Shown piece after piece: positions 34,135-42,049 of a DNA stretch of 58,979 nucleotides. Location of the stretch: positions 1 through 58,979 of the forward strand of contig NZ_JAKIKW010000028.1 of NCBI RefSeq assembly GCF_023283945.1. The letters run 5' to 3'. Origin of the DNA: Shewanella gelidimarina. GTDB taxonomy: Bacteria; Pseudomonadota; Gammaproteobacteria; Enterobacterales; Shewanellaceae. The position numbers were made by a program, and so were the translations under genes. Numbering within the stretch: the stretch's first letter is position 1; each line of letters begins with the position of its first letter. The notes under the pieces were generated by a model. The model had not been told where the DNA came from. It worked only from the letters and a program-made list of their open reading frames with translations, and ran no database searches.

Positions 34135-34866
34135 ATGGCGAAAAAGCCTTTTTTAAATTTATCCAACTATCAAACAAAACGACTACTCATACATGCAGGC
34201 TTTCATTCTCAGAATGCATTAGCAGTGTTCAATGCTTCTCGTTTATTGTTGATTCTATTGGGCGCTATTATTGCTATCGCTTTGCTCAATATTTTTCCGA
34301 ATATTTCTGGAATATGGACTATTTATATATTTTGCTTATGTCTAGGTGGTGCTTTTATAACCCCATCTACGGTCTTGCAATCGTTAGCCAATCGTCGTAT
34401 GCGTCAATTGCGGGTCGGTTTTCCAGACGCGTTAGACCTACTTGTTGTTTGTTGTGAAGCGGGTCTAGGCTTGATGGCTGCGATGCAAAGGGTTGCTAGA
34501 GAACTTGCATTTAGTCATCCAAAGCTAGCGAGTGAATTAGAGCTTGTTTGCAGTAAAACCAGAGCGGGACTAACGATTAAGGTCGCTCTTCAGGAGTTCA
34601 CCGACAGAACGGGCCTTGAAGATATTAAAGGTCTTAACTCTGCTATTTCACAAAGTATGCGCCTAGGTACTGGTATAGCCGAGACGCTCAGAGTATTTTC
34701 AGATGAGTATCGTGATAAGCGCTTGCAAGCTGCTGAAGAGCAAGCTGCAAAGTTAGCAGTAAAGATGATATTTCCAATGATGTGTTGTATTTGGCCTTCA
34801 TTTTTTATTGTGGCTGTAGGACCTGCGGTGTTAAAAGTGATGAAAGTATGGGGTCAGGCTTTCTAA
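34135..34866 (+). CDS. tadC: TadC-like type II secretion system F-family protein, probably 5'-truncated
   Basis: Inner-membrane platform protein of Tad (Flp) pilus machines. Seen: two N-terminal helices (about 30-72), the cytosolic F domain with FPDALDLLVVCCEAGLGLMAAMQRVA (about 97-122) and SQSMRLGTGIAETLRVFSDEYR, and a C-terminal helix pair. At 243 residues it is shorter than usual TadC (roughly 290-320). The frame is open upstream to 34033 without a good start, and no SD precedes the ATG at 34135. No tadA, tadB, rcpA, flp or tadV is present, so it cannot build a pilus alone. Confidence 0.75.
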   Translation: MAKKPFLNLSNYQTKRLLIHAGFHSQNALAVFNASRLLLILLGAIIAIALLNIFPNISGIWTIYIFCLCLGGAFITPSTVLQSLANRRMRQLRVGFPDALDLLVVCCEAGLGLMAAMQRVARELAFSHPKLASELELVCSKTRAGLTIKVALQEFTDRTGLEDIKGLNSAISQSMRLGTGIAETLRVFSDEYRDKRLQAAEEQAAKLAVKMIFPMMCCIWPSFFIVAVGPAVLKVMKVWGQAF

Positions 34867-34906
34867 ATAATTAATGGCTACAATCAGAGACCAAAAGGGA
34901 TCCAAA

Positions 34907-35938
34907 ATGCTGACTGTTAAACCTCTTTTTAAAATTTCACGCCACTCTGCTTTAGCGATATTATTTGTCATACTATTTTGTGGTTGTTCTTCAACCACTC
35001 CAGAAGAGCCGCTGGCAATCAAAGCGCCTGACAGACAAGATCTACTTGATACTGGCGCCTTATCATCTATAACCTCTGATTTTGAAGCCCCAAAAACGGA
35101 AGAGGAAGCATTGAGTAAAGCAAGGAAGGAGGAGCAAGCTGGTAATTTGGAAAAAGCGCTTTATGCGTATATTCAGGCTTTAGATTTTAATGCCAAAAAT
35201 GCCAACACCTTTTATCATATAGGCCGGATCCATACGATGCGAGGGAATGCTGATATCGCTTTTAGAGCTTATAATGAAGCCCTTGTACTTGATCCTAATT
35301 TGGTGATGGTACATGCAGATCTTGGGGTCGTTAGCATGGATAAACGTCAATATAGAGAGGCGAGAGTCCATTTAGAAAAAGCGATAGAGTTAGATCAAAA
35401 AAGGTTAACGTCAATCAATACCAGTCGTCTAATTGGCACATTGTATGTCCCAGATCGTGAATCACCAGCACGAGTTTATAATGCGATTGCCATCCTTGAC
35501 GATGTACAAGATGATCATGACAAAGCGCGAGAGTATTTCAGACTTTTAATAGAACTTCAGCCACATTCAGCCATTTTAATATCAAACTTGGGATATTCAT
35601 ATTACTTAACGGGTGATCTCACTACCGCTGAAAAATATTTACGACAAGCGATTCAAGAGGACCAAAACTTGGACCGCGCTTGGACCAATTTGGGTTTGGT
35701 TTATGTTAGAAAAGGCTTGTATAAGCGAGCGCTAGCGACATTTGAACAAGCAATGGAACCTGCTGATGCGCTAAATGATCTTGGCTATTTTTTAATGTTA
35801 GAAGGCAACTACGATAAAGCCATAGAGCTATTTGAAAGAGCTATCGATACCTCACCAAGCTATTTTGAACAAGCACAGAAAAACTTAAAAAGAGCGAGAG
35901 CTGAATTATCAGATGAGTTTAGGCACGCGACTAATTAG
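34907..35938 (+). CDS. tadD: TadD-like tetratricopeptide lipoprotein
   Basis: TPR protein that helps assemble Tad pilus complexes. Signal peptide with lipobox LFCGC; several TPR units follow (about 70-175 and 200-335, e.g. ANTFYHIGRIHTMRGNADIAFRAYNEAL-type helices). AAGGG lies 7 bases before the ATG at 34907; an upstream ATG at 34874 has no SD. Follows tadC by 40 bases. Together they are the usual downstream end of a tad operon, here without the rest. Confidence 0.8.
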   Translation: MLTVKPLFKISRHSALAILFVILFCGCSSTTPEEPLAIKAPDRQDLLDTGALSSITSDFEAPKTEEEALSKARKEEQAGNLEKALYAYIQALDFNAKNANTFYHIGRIHTMRGNADIAFRAYNEALVLDPNLVMVHADLGVVSMDKRQYREARVHLEKAIELDQKRLTSINTSRLIGTLYVPDRESPARVYNAIAILDDVQDDHDKAREYFRLLIELQPHSAILISNLGYSYYLTGDLTTAEKYLRQAIQEDQNLDRAWTNLGLVYVRKGLYKRALATFEQAMEPADALNDLGYFLMLEGNYDKAIELFERAIDTSPSYFEQAQKNLKRARAELSDEFRHATN

Positions 35939-35965
35939 ACTAAATATGAATTCAACTTTTTTGTT

Positions 35966-35999
35966 AAAGGATCACTGACTGTAATGCCTGTGACCCTTT
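35966..35999. terminator. Weak hairpin between tadD and hypA
   Basis: AAAGG-A-TCAC / GTGA-C-CCTTT with a mismatch in the stem and a large loop, followed by a short T-rich stretch. It lies between converging genes and may end either transcript. Confidence 0.45.
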
Positions 36000-36047
36000 A
36001 TTAATTTTCATTCTGTATAAATCCAATTGAAATCATTTGATAAATGA

Positions 36048-36395
36048 CTAAACCTGTTCTAGCTCTAGTTGCATTAACATCATATCTTCACCGTCTAAAA
36101 CCTTGGTATCGGTGCTTTGACAATGGATACAAACGATGTTCCTTTGGTCATGTATCGATTCTTTGTTGCACGATAAACAGCAGATGACCAGTGGCTGTAT
36201 ATTCATTTCGAGGGTCGCTTCTGCGCATATACCTTCTAACTTAAACGTTTCAAAAGCGGTTTTTAGTAGGCTGGGCTCTACACCACTTAAGATCCCCAGT
36301 TTAATACTAACCCGAGTCACCTTATTAGCATTATTTTGCTGCGCAAACTTTTCACACTCTTCGATCAGTGCAGTGACTATTGAATATTCGTGCAC
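36048..36395 (-). CDS. hypA: Hydrogenase nickel incorporation protein HypA
   Basis: Nickel metallochaperone that delivers Ni to the large subunit together with HypB. 115 residues; starts MHEYSI, with His2 and Glu3 of the nickel site, and has the zinc-finger cysteines C73-x2-C76 and C89-x2-C92. Last of the eleven-gene hydrogenase transcript; its start shares one base with the hypE stop. Confidence 0.94.
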   Translation of the reverse strand: MHEYSIVTALIEECEKFAQQNNANKVTRVSIKLGILSGVEPSLLKTAFETFKLEGICAEATLEMNIQPLVICCLSCNKESIHDQRNIVCIHCQSTDTKVLDGEDMMLMQLELEQV

Positions 36396-37411
36396 TAACA
36401 GATCCTCGGTAGGAGCTCGCCCTGGGGGACATCTAAAAACCGTCGGCTACCCCATGGAGTATTCAATATCACTTTACCCGGTTTTATTTGATTTACATGG
36501 CCAATAAGCGAGGCTTGTTCGCAATGGCAGAATGTCTTCATTATTTCTAGTGTTGCCATGACAGAGGTTTGAGGTACCGCAAGAATAAAGGTGCCTTCAT
36601 TGGCTAAATCAAAAGGCTCAAAACCATATAACTCACATAAGCCAGACACTTCACTGCTCACTGGTATCGCTGATTCGTTCACCTCTATGCCGACGTCTGA
36701 CGCAGATGCCCACTCATTTAACACAGCGGATAAACCACCACGCGTTGCATCTCTCATGGCATGGATCTCTATATTGGCGGCAATTAGCTGCTCCACAATA
36801 GGCCACAGGCTAGCGCAATCGCTGGTGAGATCCGATTCGAGTGCAAGGCCTTCACGAGCCATTAAAATAGCAGCGCCATGACGACCTATATCTCTGGAGA
36901 CTATAATGGCATCTCCGTCTTGTAGGTTTTTAACGGAGATTTCATTATTAAGAATTCGGCCCACACCAGAGGTATTGATAAAAAGACCATCTGCACAGCC
37001 TCTGGGCACCACCTTGGTATCTCCACAAACAATACGGGCACCTGAACGTTTAAGCTCGTTCGCCATGCTCGTTACAATGACCTTAAGATCATCAATGGCA
37101 AAGCCTTCTTCGATGATAAAACTGCTGCTTAAAAATTGTGGTTCAGCCCCCATCATCGCTAAATCGTTAACCGTTCCTGCAATGGCAAGTTTGCCTATAT
37201 CTCCACCCGCAAAAAAAAGGGGGGCAACGGTAAAGGAGTCAGTTGTAAAAGCCGTATATCCACTTAAATGCAGTCGAGCTGCATCCTCTTCACTTCTAAG
37301 GATAGGGTTGTCAAAGGCCTTAAAAAATATATCTTTAATCAAGCGGTTCATCTCTTTACCGCCACCGCCATGACTTAGCTGAACGGTTTTATTGGCTTTT
37401 AAATGACTCAT
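36395..37411 (-). CDS. hypE: Hydrogenase maturation protein HypE
   Basis: Dehydrates the thiocarboxamide on its own C-terminal cysteine to a thiocyanate, the cyanide source for the NiFe cofactor. 338 residues of the PurM-like fold (LSHGGGGKEMNRLI at the N-terminus, ATP-binding region) ending in the strictly conserved PRIC, with Cys338 as the carrier. Overlaps hypD by 4 bases upstream and hypA by 1 base downstream. Confidence 0.96.
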   Translation of the reverse strand: MSHLKANKTVQLSHGGGGKEMNRLIKDIFFKAFDNPILRSEEDAARLHLSGYTAFTTDSFTVAPLFFAGGDIGKLAIAGTVNDLAMMGAEPQFLSSSFIIEEGFAIDDLKVIVTSMANELKRSGARIVCGDTKVVPRGCADGLFINTSGVGRILNNEISVKNLQDGDAIIVSRDIGRHGAAILMAREGLALESDLTSDCASLWPIVEQLIAANIEIHAMRDATRGGLSAVLNEWASASDVGIEVNESAIPVSSEVSGLCELYGFEPFDLANEGTFILAVPQTSVMATLEIMKTFCHCEQASLIGHVNQIKPGKVILNTPWGSRRFLDVPQGELLPRIC

Positions 37412-38529
37412 TCAGTAACTCCGTTATAACGAAAATGTGCATTACAAGCACCTTCAGAGCTGACCATACAACTGCCTAAAGGTGTTTCTGGGGTGCAACC
37501 ACGGCCAAAAACTTTGCAATCTTTGGGTTTTGATAAACCACGTAAAATATCGCCACACTGGCAAGCTTTATGATCGTCTATTTCAATATTTGGTAGTTGC
37601 TCTTTATATACCTGTTCTGCATCTCGGTGACGATATTCATCGCGAAGCATTAGCGCTGAATCGGCAATGGGACCAAGCCCACGCCAACGAAAACTGGGTC
37701 TAATAGTCATGTATTTGTTGATTAATGCTTGAGCGGTTAAATTACCTTGTTCTGACACTGCACGGCTATATTGGTTTTCGAGCAATGCGATGGCTTTAAC
37801 CTTTTGCTTAGCAATCATTAAGATCGATTCCATTACATCCACGGGCTCAAAACCAGATATAACTAATGGTGTGTTATAGGTTTTAACTGCAGAGCGATAT
37901 ACCTTAGCGCCACTGATCACACTGACATGTGCTGGGCCGATAAAGGCGTTAACTTTAACATTTGGATCTGCCATGACAGCATCGATGGCCGGTGGGACCA
38001 GTACATGGTTGATATGAAAAAGCAGGTTGGAAATATTGCGTTTCTCTGCTTGCTCTAGCAACACTGCCGTCATTGGGGTTGAGGTTTCGAATCCAATAGC
38101 AAAAAAGATGACTGTTTTGTCCGGGTTGTCAGTGGCTATAGTGAGGCAGTCTAGTGGATCGTAAATGGGCCGAATGTCGCAGCCGCTGGCTCTGTATTGG
38201 GCAAGGTTGCCGTTGGAGCCGGGCACCCGGATCATGTCTCCGAGCGTAATAAGAATAGTATCAGGTAAGCTTGCTAACGCTGCAGCATGGTCAATACGCT
38301 CTTTTGGCATAATACATACGGGGCAACCAGGGCCATGAATAAATTCAATATTGGCTGGCAACAATTGATTTAAACCGTATTTCATTATGGTGTGGGTATG
38401 TCCGCCGCACACTTCCATAATATTAATTTGGCCCGGATATTTTGCTGCCGTTATGGCTATTTGCTTTGCTAACGACTTAATCACATCGGGATCTCTAAAT
38501 CCTCGGTAGAGCTCGTTTAAAGAGAGCAT
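37408..38529 (-). CDS. hypD: Hydrogenase formation protein HypD
   Basis: Scaffold, with HypC, for assembly of Fe(CN)2CO. 373 residues with the family cysteine motifs: EVCGGHTHTIMKYG (catalytic Cys about 41), GPGCPVCIMP (about 67-76), and the C-terminal iron-sulphur ligands in KACQCGDILRG, CKVFGRGCTPETPLGSC. Starts within one base of the hypC stop, in a tight operon. Confidence 0.96.
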   Translation of the reverse strand: MLSLNELYRGFRDPDVIKSLAKQIAITAAKYPGQINIMEVCGGHTHTIMKYGLNQLLPANIEFIHGPGCPVCIMPKERIDHAAALASLPDTILITLGDMIRVPGSNGNLAQYRASGCDIRPIYDPLDCLTIATDNPDKTVIFFAIGFETSTPMTAVLLEQAEKRNISNLLFHINHVLVPPAIDAVMADPNVKVNAFIGPAHVSVISGAKVYRSAVKTYNTPLVISGFEPVDVMESILMIAKQKVKAIALLENQYSRAVSEQGNLTAQALINKYMTIRPSFRWRGLGPIADSALMLRDEYRHRDAEQVYKEQLPNIEIDDHKACQCGDILRGLSKPKDCKVFGRGCTPETPLGSCMVSSEGACNAHFRYNGVTE

Positions 38530-38777
38530 TATGATACGTTCTCCTCTTGCTCTAGTTTCTCTACGATCTCTTGATATAACGCGAGGCTTTCGAGTGCGTC
38601 GGCCTTATCTATCTTATTCATTACAAACCCAATGTGGATCAGGACATAGTCACCAAGTACCAGAGGTTCACCCATCAAATGGCTACTGACTTTACGTTTA
38701 ACACCCATGGTATCGACAGTGACAGATTCTTGCCCTGCATGTACTTCAACGACCTGTGATGGGATTGATAAACACAT
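38529..38777 (-). CDS. hypC: Hydrogenase assembly chaperone HypC
   Basis: 82-residue HypC/HybG/HupF protein with the essential N-terminal Cys2 (MCLSIPSQVVEV), which shuttles the Fe(CN)2CO group to the large-subunit precursor. Shares single bases with hypB and hypD. Only one hypC-type gene occurs in the window. Confidence 0.95.
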   Translation of the reverse strand: MCLSIPSQVVEVHAGQESVTVDTMGVKRKVSSHLMGEPLVLGDYVLIHIGFVMNKIDKADALESLALYQEIVEKLEQEENVS

Positions 38778-39538
38778 TAGGCGTTACCTCCCATATGCTT
38801 CACTATCCAGTCGGCGACGTTGCGCAATGATTGAGTATCTTTAATGGAGACCTCAATAAGTTCAACATTGGGGTTAAGCTTTTTAAGTTGAGATTTTGAT
38901 TCTTCAATACTGAAATCAAAATGGGGCAGTAAGTCACACTTGGTGACTAATACAACATCTGCACGGCGGAACATTACCGGATACTTTTCGATTTTATCAT
39001 CACCTTCTGGTACTGATAGCAACACGATATTTTTATGTGTGCCGACGTCATAGCTAGCAGGGCAGACTAAGTTACCTACATTTTCGATAAAGCAGATATC
39101 GAGTGGTTCCAGATCAATATGGTGCAATGCACTATGGACCATAAAGGCATCTAGATGGCATGCAGAGCCAGTTTGGATCTGGAAGGCTTCGATTCCTCTT
39201 GCTGTTAATCTATCGGCATCTCTTGATGTTTCAAGATCTCCTTCAATAACAGCATATTTCAAATCCATGTGCAGGTGTAAATGTTCTAGCAGTGTTGTTT
39301 TACCACTGCCTGGGCTGCTCATTATATTAAAAGCAGTCACTGACTTGGCTTCAAAGTGTTCGCGGTTATGTTGTGCTTCTATGTCGTTTTTATCGAGAAT
39401 TTTGTGGATCAAAGACAGAGTTTTTTTGTCGTTTAGCTGAGGGTTAGTTGCTATGTTATGATCTGTTTCTGAATGAGAATGGCTCGGGTTTAAAGAGTGA
39501 TCATGACGGGTAATTGAACAGCCACAGTCTTGGCACAT
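38777..39538 (-). CDS. hypB: Hydrogenase nickel incorporation GTPase HypB
   Basis: GTPase that powers nickel insertion. 253 residues: N-terminal MCQDCGCS (high-affinity metal motif CxxCGC), a modest His-containing linker (about 12-27, HDHSLNPSHSHSETDH), P-loop SSPGSGKTTLL (74-84), and the NKxD-equivalent TKCDLLPH. The His-rich tract is short, so large nickel storage is unlikely. Separated from hypF by 108 bases, the only sizeable gap in the operon. Confidence 0.95.
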   Translation of the reverse strand: MCQDCGCSITRHDHSLNPSHSHSETDHNIATNPQLNDKKTLSLIHKILDKNDIEAQHNREHFEAKSVTAFNIMSSPGSGKTTLLEHLHLHMDLKYAVIEGDLETSRDADRLTARGIEAFQIQTGSACHLDAFMVHSALHHIDLEPLDICFIENVGNLVCPASYDVGTHKNIVLLSVPEGDDKIEKYPVMFRRADVVLVTKCDLLPHFDFSIEESKSQLKKLNPNVELIEVSIKDTQSLRNVADWIVKHMGGNA

Positions 39539-39646
39539 AGGTAACTCCGTATTATTAGTTATATCTCATTGTCGGCCATCTTTAATGGCGCAGCATTGAT
39601 GTAAATCAGTTTTAGCGGTATCGAAAGGTGATACAGCTCATGTTTG

Positions 39647-42049
39647 TTAGAGGGTGTTGATAGTGTTGTCGCTGGTGTTATGGATAGCGTACCAAGCTTG
39701 GCCTAAGGCTATGCCGGCATCATTGATAGGTACGGTACCACTTGGCATTAGCTTATTGCCTTGTATTTGCAGTACGTTTTCACAGCGCTCAGAGAGGTAG
39801 CGATTTTGAAACACCCCGCCAGTTAACACGATGGGGTGCTGAGGATATTGTTTCGCAACGTCACAGATGGCTTTGGCAAGAGTGTCCATAAACGCTTTTG
39901 CAATTAAGGCTGTTCTAGCCTGAGTTAACGGTTGGTTTATCACTTCATCAAGGATTTGTTTGATAAGCGCAGTTGAGTCCCATTGATTGTCAGTTGATAA
40001 TGTCATGTTAAAAATCATGCTTTCTGAGTCGCTATCGACCGCTTTATGACTGACCAGAGTTGCTGCATGAGTAAGATCTTTTTTATTATCAATACTTTTG
40101 ATCGATTGTGCGTAAACAGCTTTGTTTGCAGCCGTTTCGAGCAGTATTCCGGCTTGCCCTTCATATTGCGTTTTATCAATAAGGTTCAGTAACACTGCAA
40201 CGACGTCGAACAAACGACCGATGGAGCTTGTGCTTTTAGCTGCTGGTGTTGTTCGCCATACCTTATTTAAATTAGACAAGGTTAGAGTGGATAAATTACC
40301 TATAGCAGGTATTGCAAAGTGATTTATCTGTTGCAGTGAATATTTTTCAAGCAATATGGATAAAAGCAACCTAACGGGGTGTTTAATGGCTTGTTCGCCG
40401 CCAATTAATTTAAAGGGTTTTAGGTGGGCAATGCGGTGATAACAGTGCGCGTCGGCGATCAATGCTTCGCCACCCCAGAGGGTGTTATCGGTACCGAGTC
40501 CAGTTCCATCAAAAGCAAACGCTAAGACTTGTTGTGTTGATTTGTTTTCAGCAAGCACACTTAACACATGAGCATAATGGTGCTGGACTGCACTTCTTTT
40601 TACACCTGTTAATGATCCCGCCCAGCGGCTAGTAAAATAGTCAGGATGAAGATCATGTACTAGCCGCTCAGCTTTAAAACAATATAGCCTTGAGAATGTC
40701 TCTAGCGTGTCATGAAAATAGCTTTCAGCCTCTATAGAGACAAGATCGCCAATATGTGGACTTAAGAAAAGATTATGCTCAAAGCCAAAGCAAACGGTAT
40801 TCTTTTGCTGTGCACCTAAACCCAATGTGGGTGAAGTTATCCGCTCAGGACTGTAAATTGACAGTGGCGCATAGCCACGAGCGAGTCTAATGACTTGTAA
40901 TCTATTGCTTATCACCTGTACGACACTGTCATCGCAGCCGTTTAAAATGGGACGGTTGTGGTCCAAGATGTAATCAACAACGTGGCCAAGCTTAAACGCT
41001 ATATCTGCGCTATCGGTAATGATAGGTTCGCCGGATAGATTGGCACTCGTCATTACTAGCGGCAAGTCGACTTGTTGCAGCAATAAGTGATGCAATGGGG
41101 TATAGGGCAAAAATACTCCGAGCCTGTCGATATCAGGCGCCACCAACTCACTTATGGTTAAGTTTGGCTGAAGCTTTTTTCTCATTACAACAATAGGCCG
41201 TTCATTGCCAGCTAAAGTGAGCCACTCGGTTTCATTCCCTTCAACAAGCAGCTTAGCCGCTCGAATATCTTTAACCATTATCGCTAATGGTTTTGCGGGT
41301 CTGTGCTTACGAGCTCGTAACGCCTCCACGCTGTGTTGATTGCTTGCATCACAAACGAGATGAAATCCGCCTAATCCCTTTATAGCAACGATATTCCCCG
41401 CTTTAAGCGCTGCAACGGTTTGCTCTAGAGCATCTTTGTGGCCGTTGTGATGGCTTAAGTCTGGTTTTTTAAAGGTCAGTCGGGGACCGCAATCTGGGCA
41501 ACTTACAGGCTGTGCATGATAACGTCTGTTTAACGGATCTTGGTACTCGCTTTCGCAGGCTGAGCACATGTTAAAATCTGCCATTGAGGTATTTTTACGA
41601 TCGTATGGTAATGCATTGATAATCGAATATCTTGGCCCACAATTAGTGCAGTTGGTGAACGGGTATCTAAAATAGCGACTCTGTGGATCTGTAATATCGG
41701 CAATACAATCATCACAGCTACATTTATCCGGCGATACCGCAACGATGGCATCTGTCGTATGCTTGCTATGGATGATACAAAATGGCTCTGTCACTTCAAC
41801 AGGCGCTAGATCAGTCATCGAGATGTTATCGATTCGGGCGAGTGGCGGTGGCGATTGGATGAGTAATGTTTTAAAATGACCGATCACATCTTCACTGGCC
41901 TGAGCCTCAATCGTAACGCCTTCACTATTATTAAGGACACTGCCAGTCAATTCTAGTTCGTGGGCTAATCGGTAGACGAAAGGCCGAAACCCGACACCTT
42001 GAACGATGCCGGTGATCTTAATACGAACCCGTTTAATGGACTGGACCAT
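39647..42049 (-). CDS. hypF: Carbamoyltransferase HypF
   Basis: Uses carbamoyl phosphate and ATP to carbamoylate HypE. 800 residues in the full layout: acylphosphatase domain (about 8-95, GIVQGVGFRPFVYRLA), two CX2CX18CX2C zinc fingers (about 111-135 and 161-185), YrdC-like domain (about 200-385), and Kae1-like domain to the C-terminus (AFDGTGLGTDNTLWGGE; VLTGGVFQNRYLSERC). Its start overlaps the stop of the HydE-like gene by one base. Confidence 0.96.
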   Translation of the reverse strand: MVQSIKRVRIKITGIVQGVGFRPFVYRLAHELELTGSVLNNSEGVTIEAQASEDVIGHFKTLLIQSPPPLARIDNISMTDLAPVEVTEPFCIIHSKHTTDAIVAVSPDKCSCDDCIADITDPQSRYFRYPFTNCTNCGPRYSIINALPYDRKNTSMADFNMCSACESEYQDPLNRRYHAQPVSCPDCGPRLTFKKPDLSHHNGHKDALEQTVAALKAGNIVAIKGLGGFHLVCDASNQHSVEALRARKHRPAKPLAIMVKDIRAAKLLVEGNETEWLTLAGNERPIVVMRKKLQPNLTISELVAPDIDRLGVFLPYTPLHHLLLQQVDLPLVMTSANLSGEPIITDSADIAFKLGHVVDYILDHNRPILNGCDDSVVQVISNRLQVIRLARGYAPLSIYSPERITSPTLGLGAQQKNTVCFGFEHNLFLSPHIGDLVSIEAESYFHDTLETFSRLYCFKAERLVHDLHPDYFTSRWAGSLTGVKRSAVQHHYAHVLSVLAENKSTQQVLAFAFDGTGLGTDNTLWGGEALIADAHCYHRIAHLKPFKLIGGEQAIKHPVRLLLSILLEKYSLQQINHFAIPAIGNLSTLTLSNLNKVWRTTPAAKSTSSIGRLFDVVAVLLNLIDKTQYEGQAGILLETAANKAVYAQSIKSIDNKKDLTHAATLVSHKAVDSDSESMIFNMTLSTDNQWDSTALIKQILDEVINQPLTQARTALIAKAFMDTLAKAICDVAKQYPQHPIVLTGGVFQNRYLSERCENVLQIQGNKLMPSGTVPINDAGIALGQAWYAIHNTSDNTINTL

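Noticed and set aside
39539..39646. Possible internal promoter or regulator site in the hypF-hypB gap
   Set aside because: I found no convincing -35/-10 pair, FNR, CRP or sigma-54 motif there.
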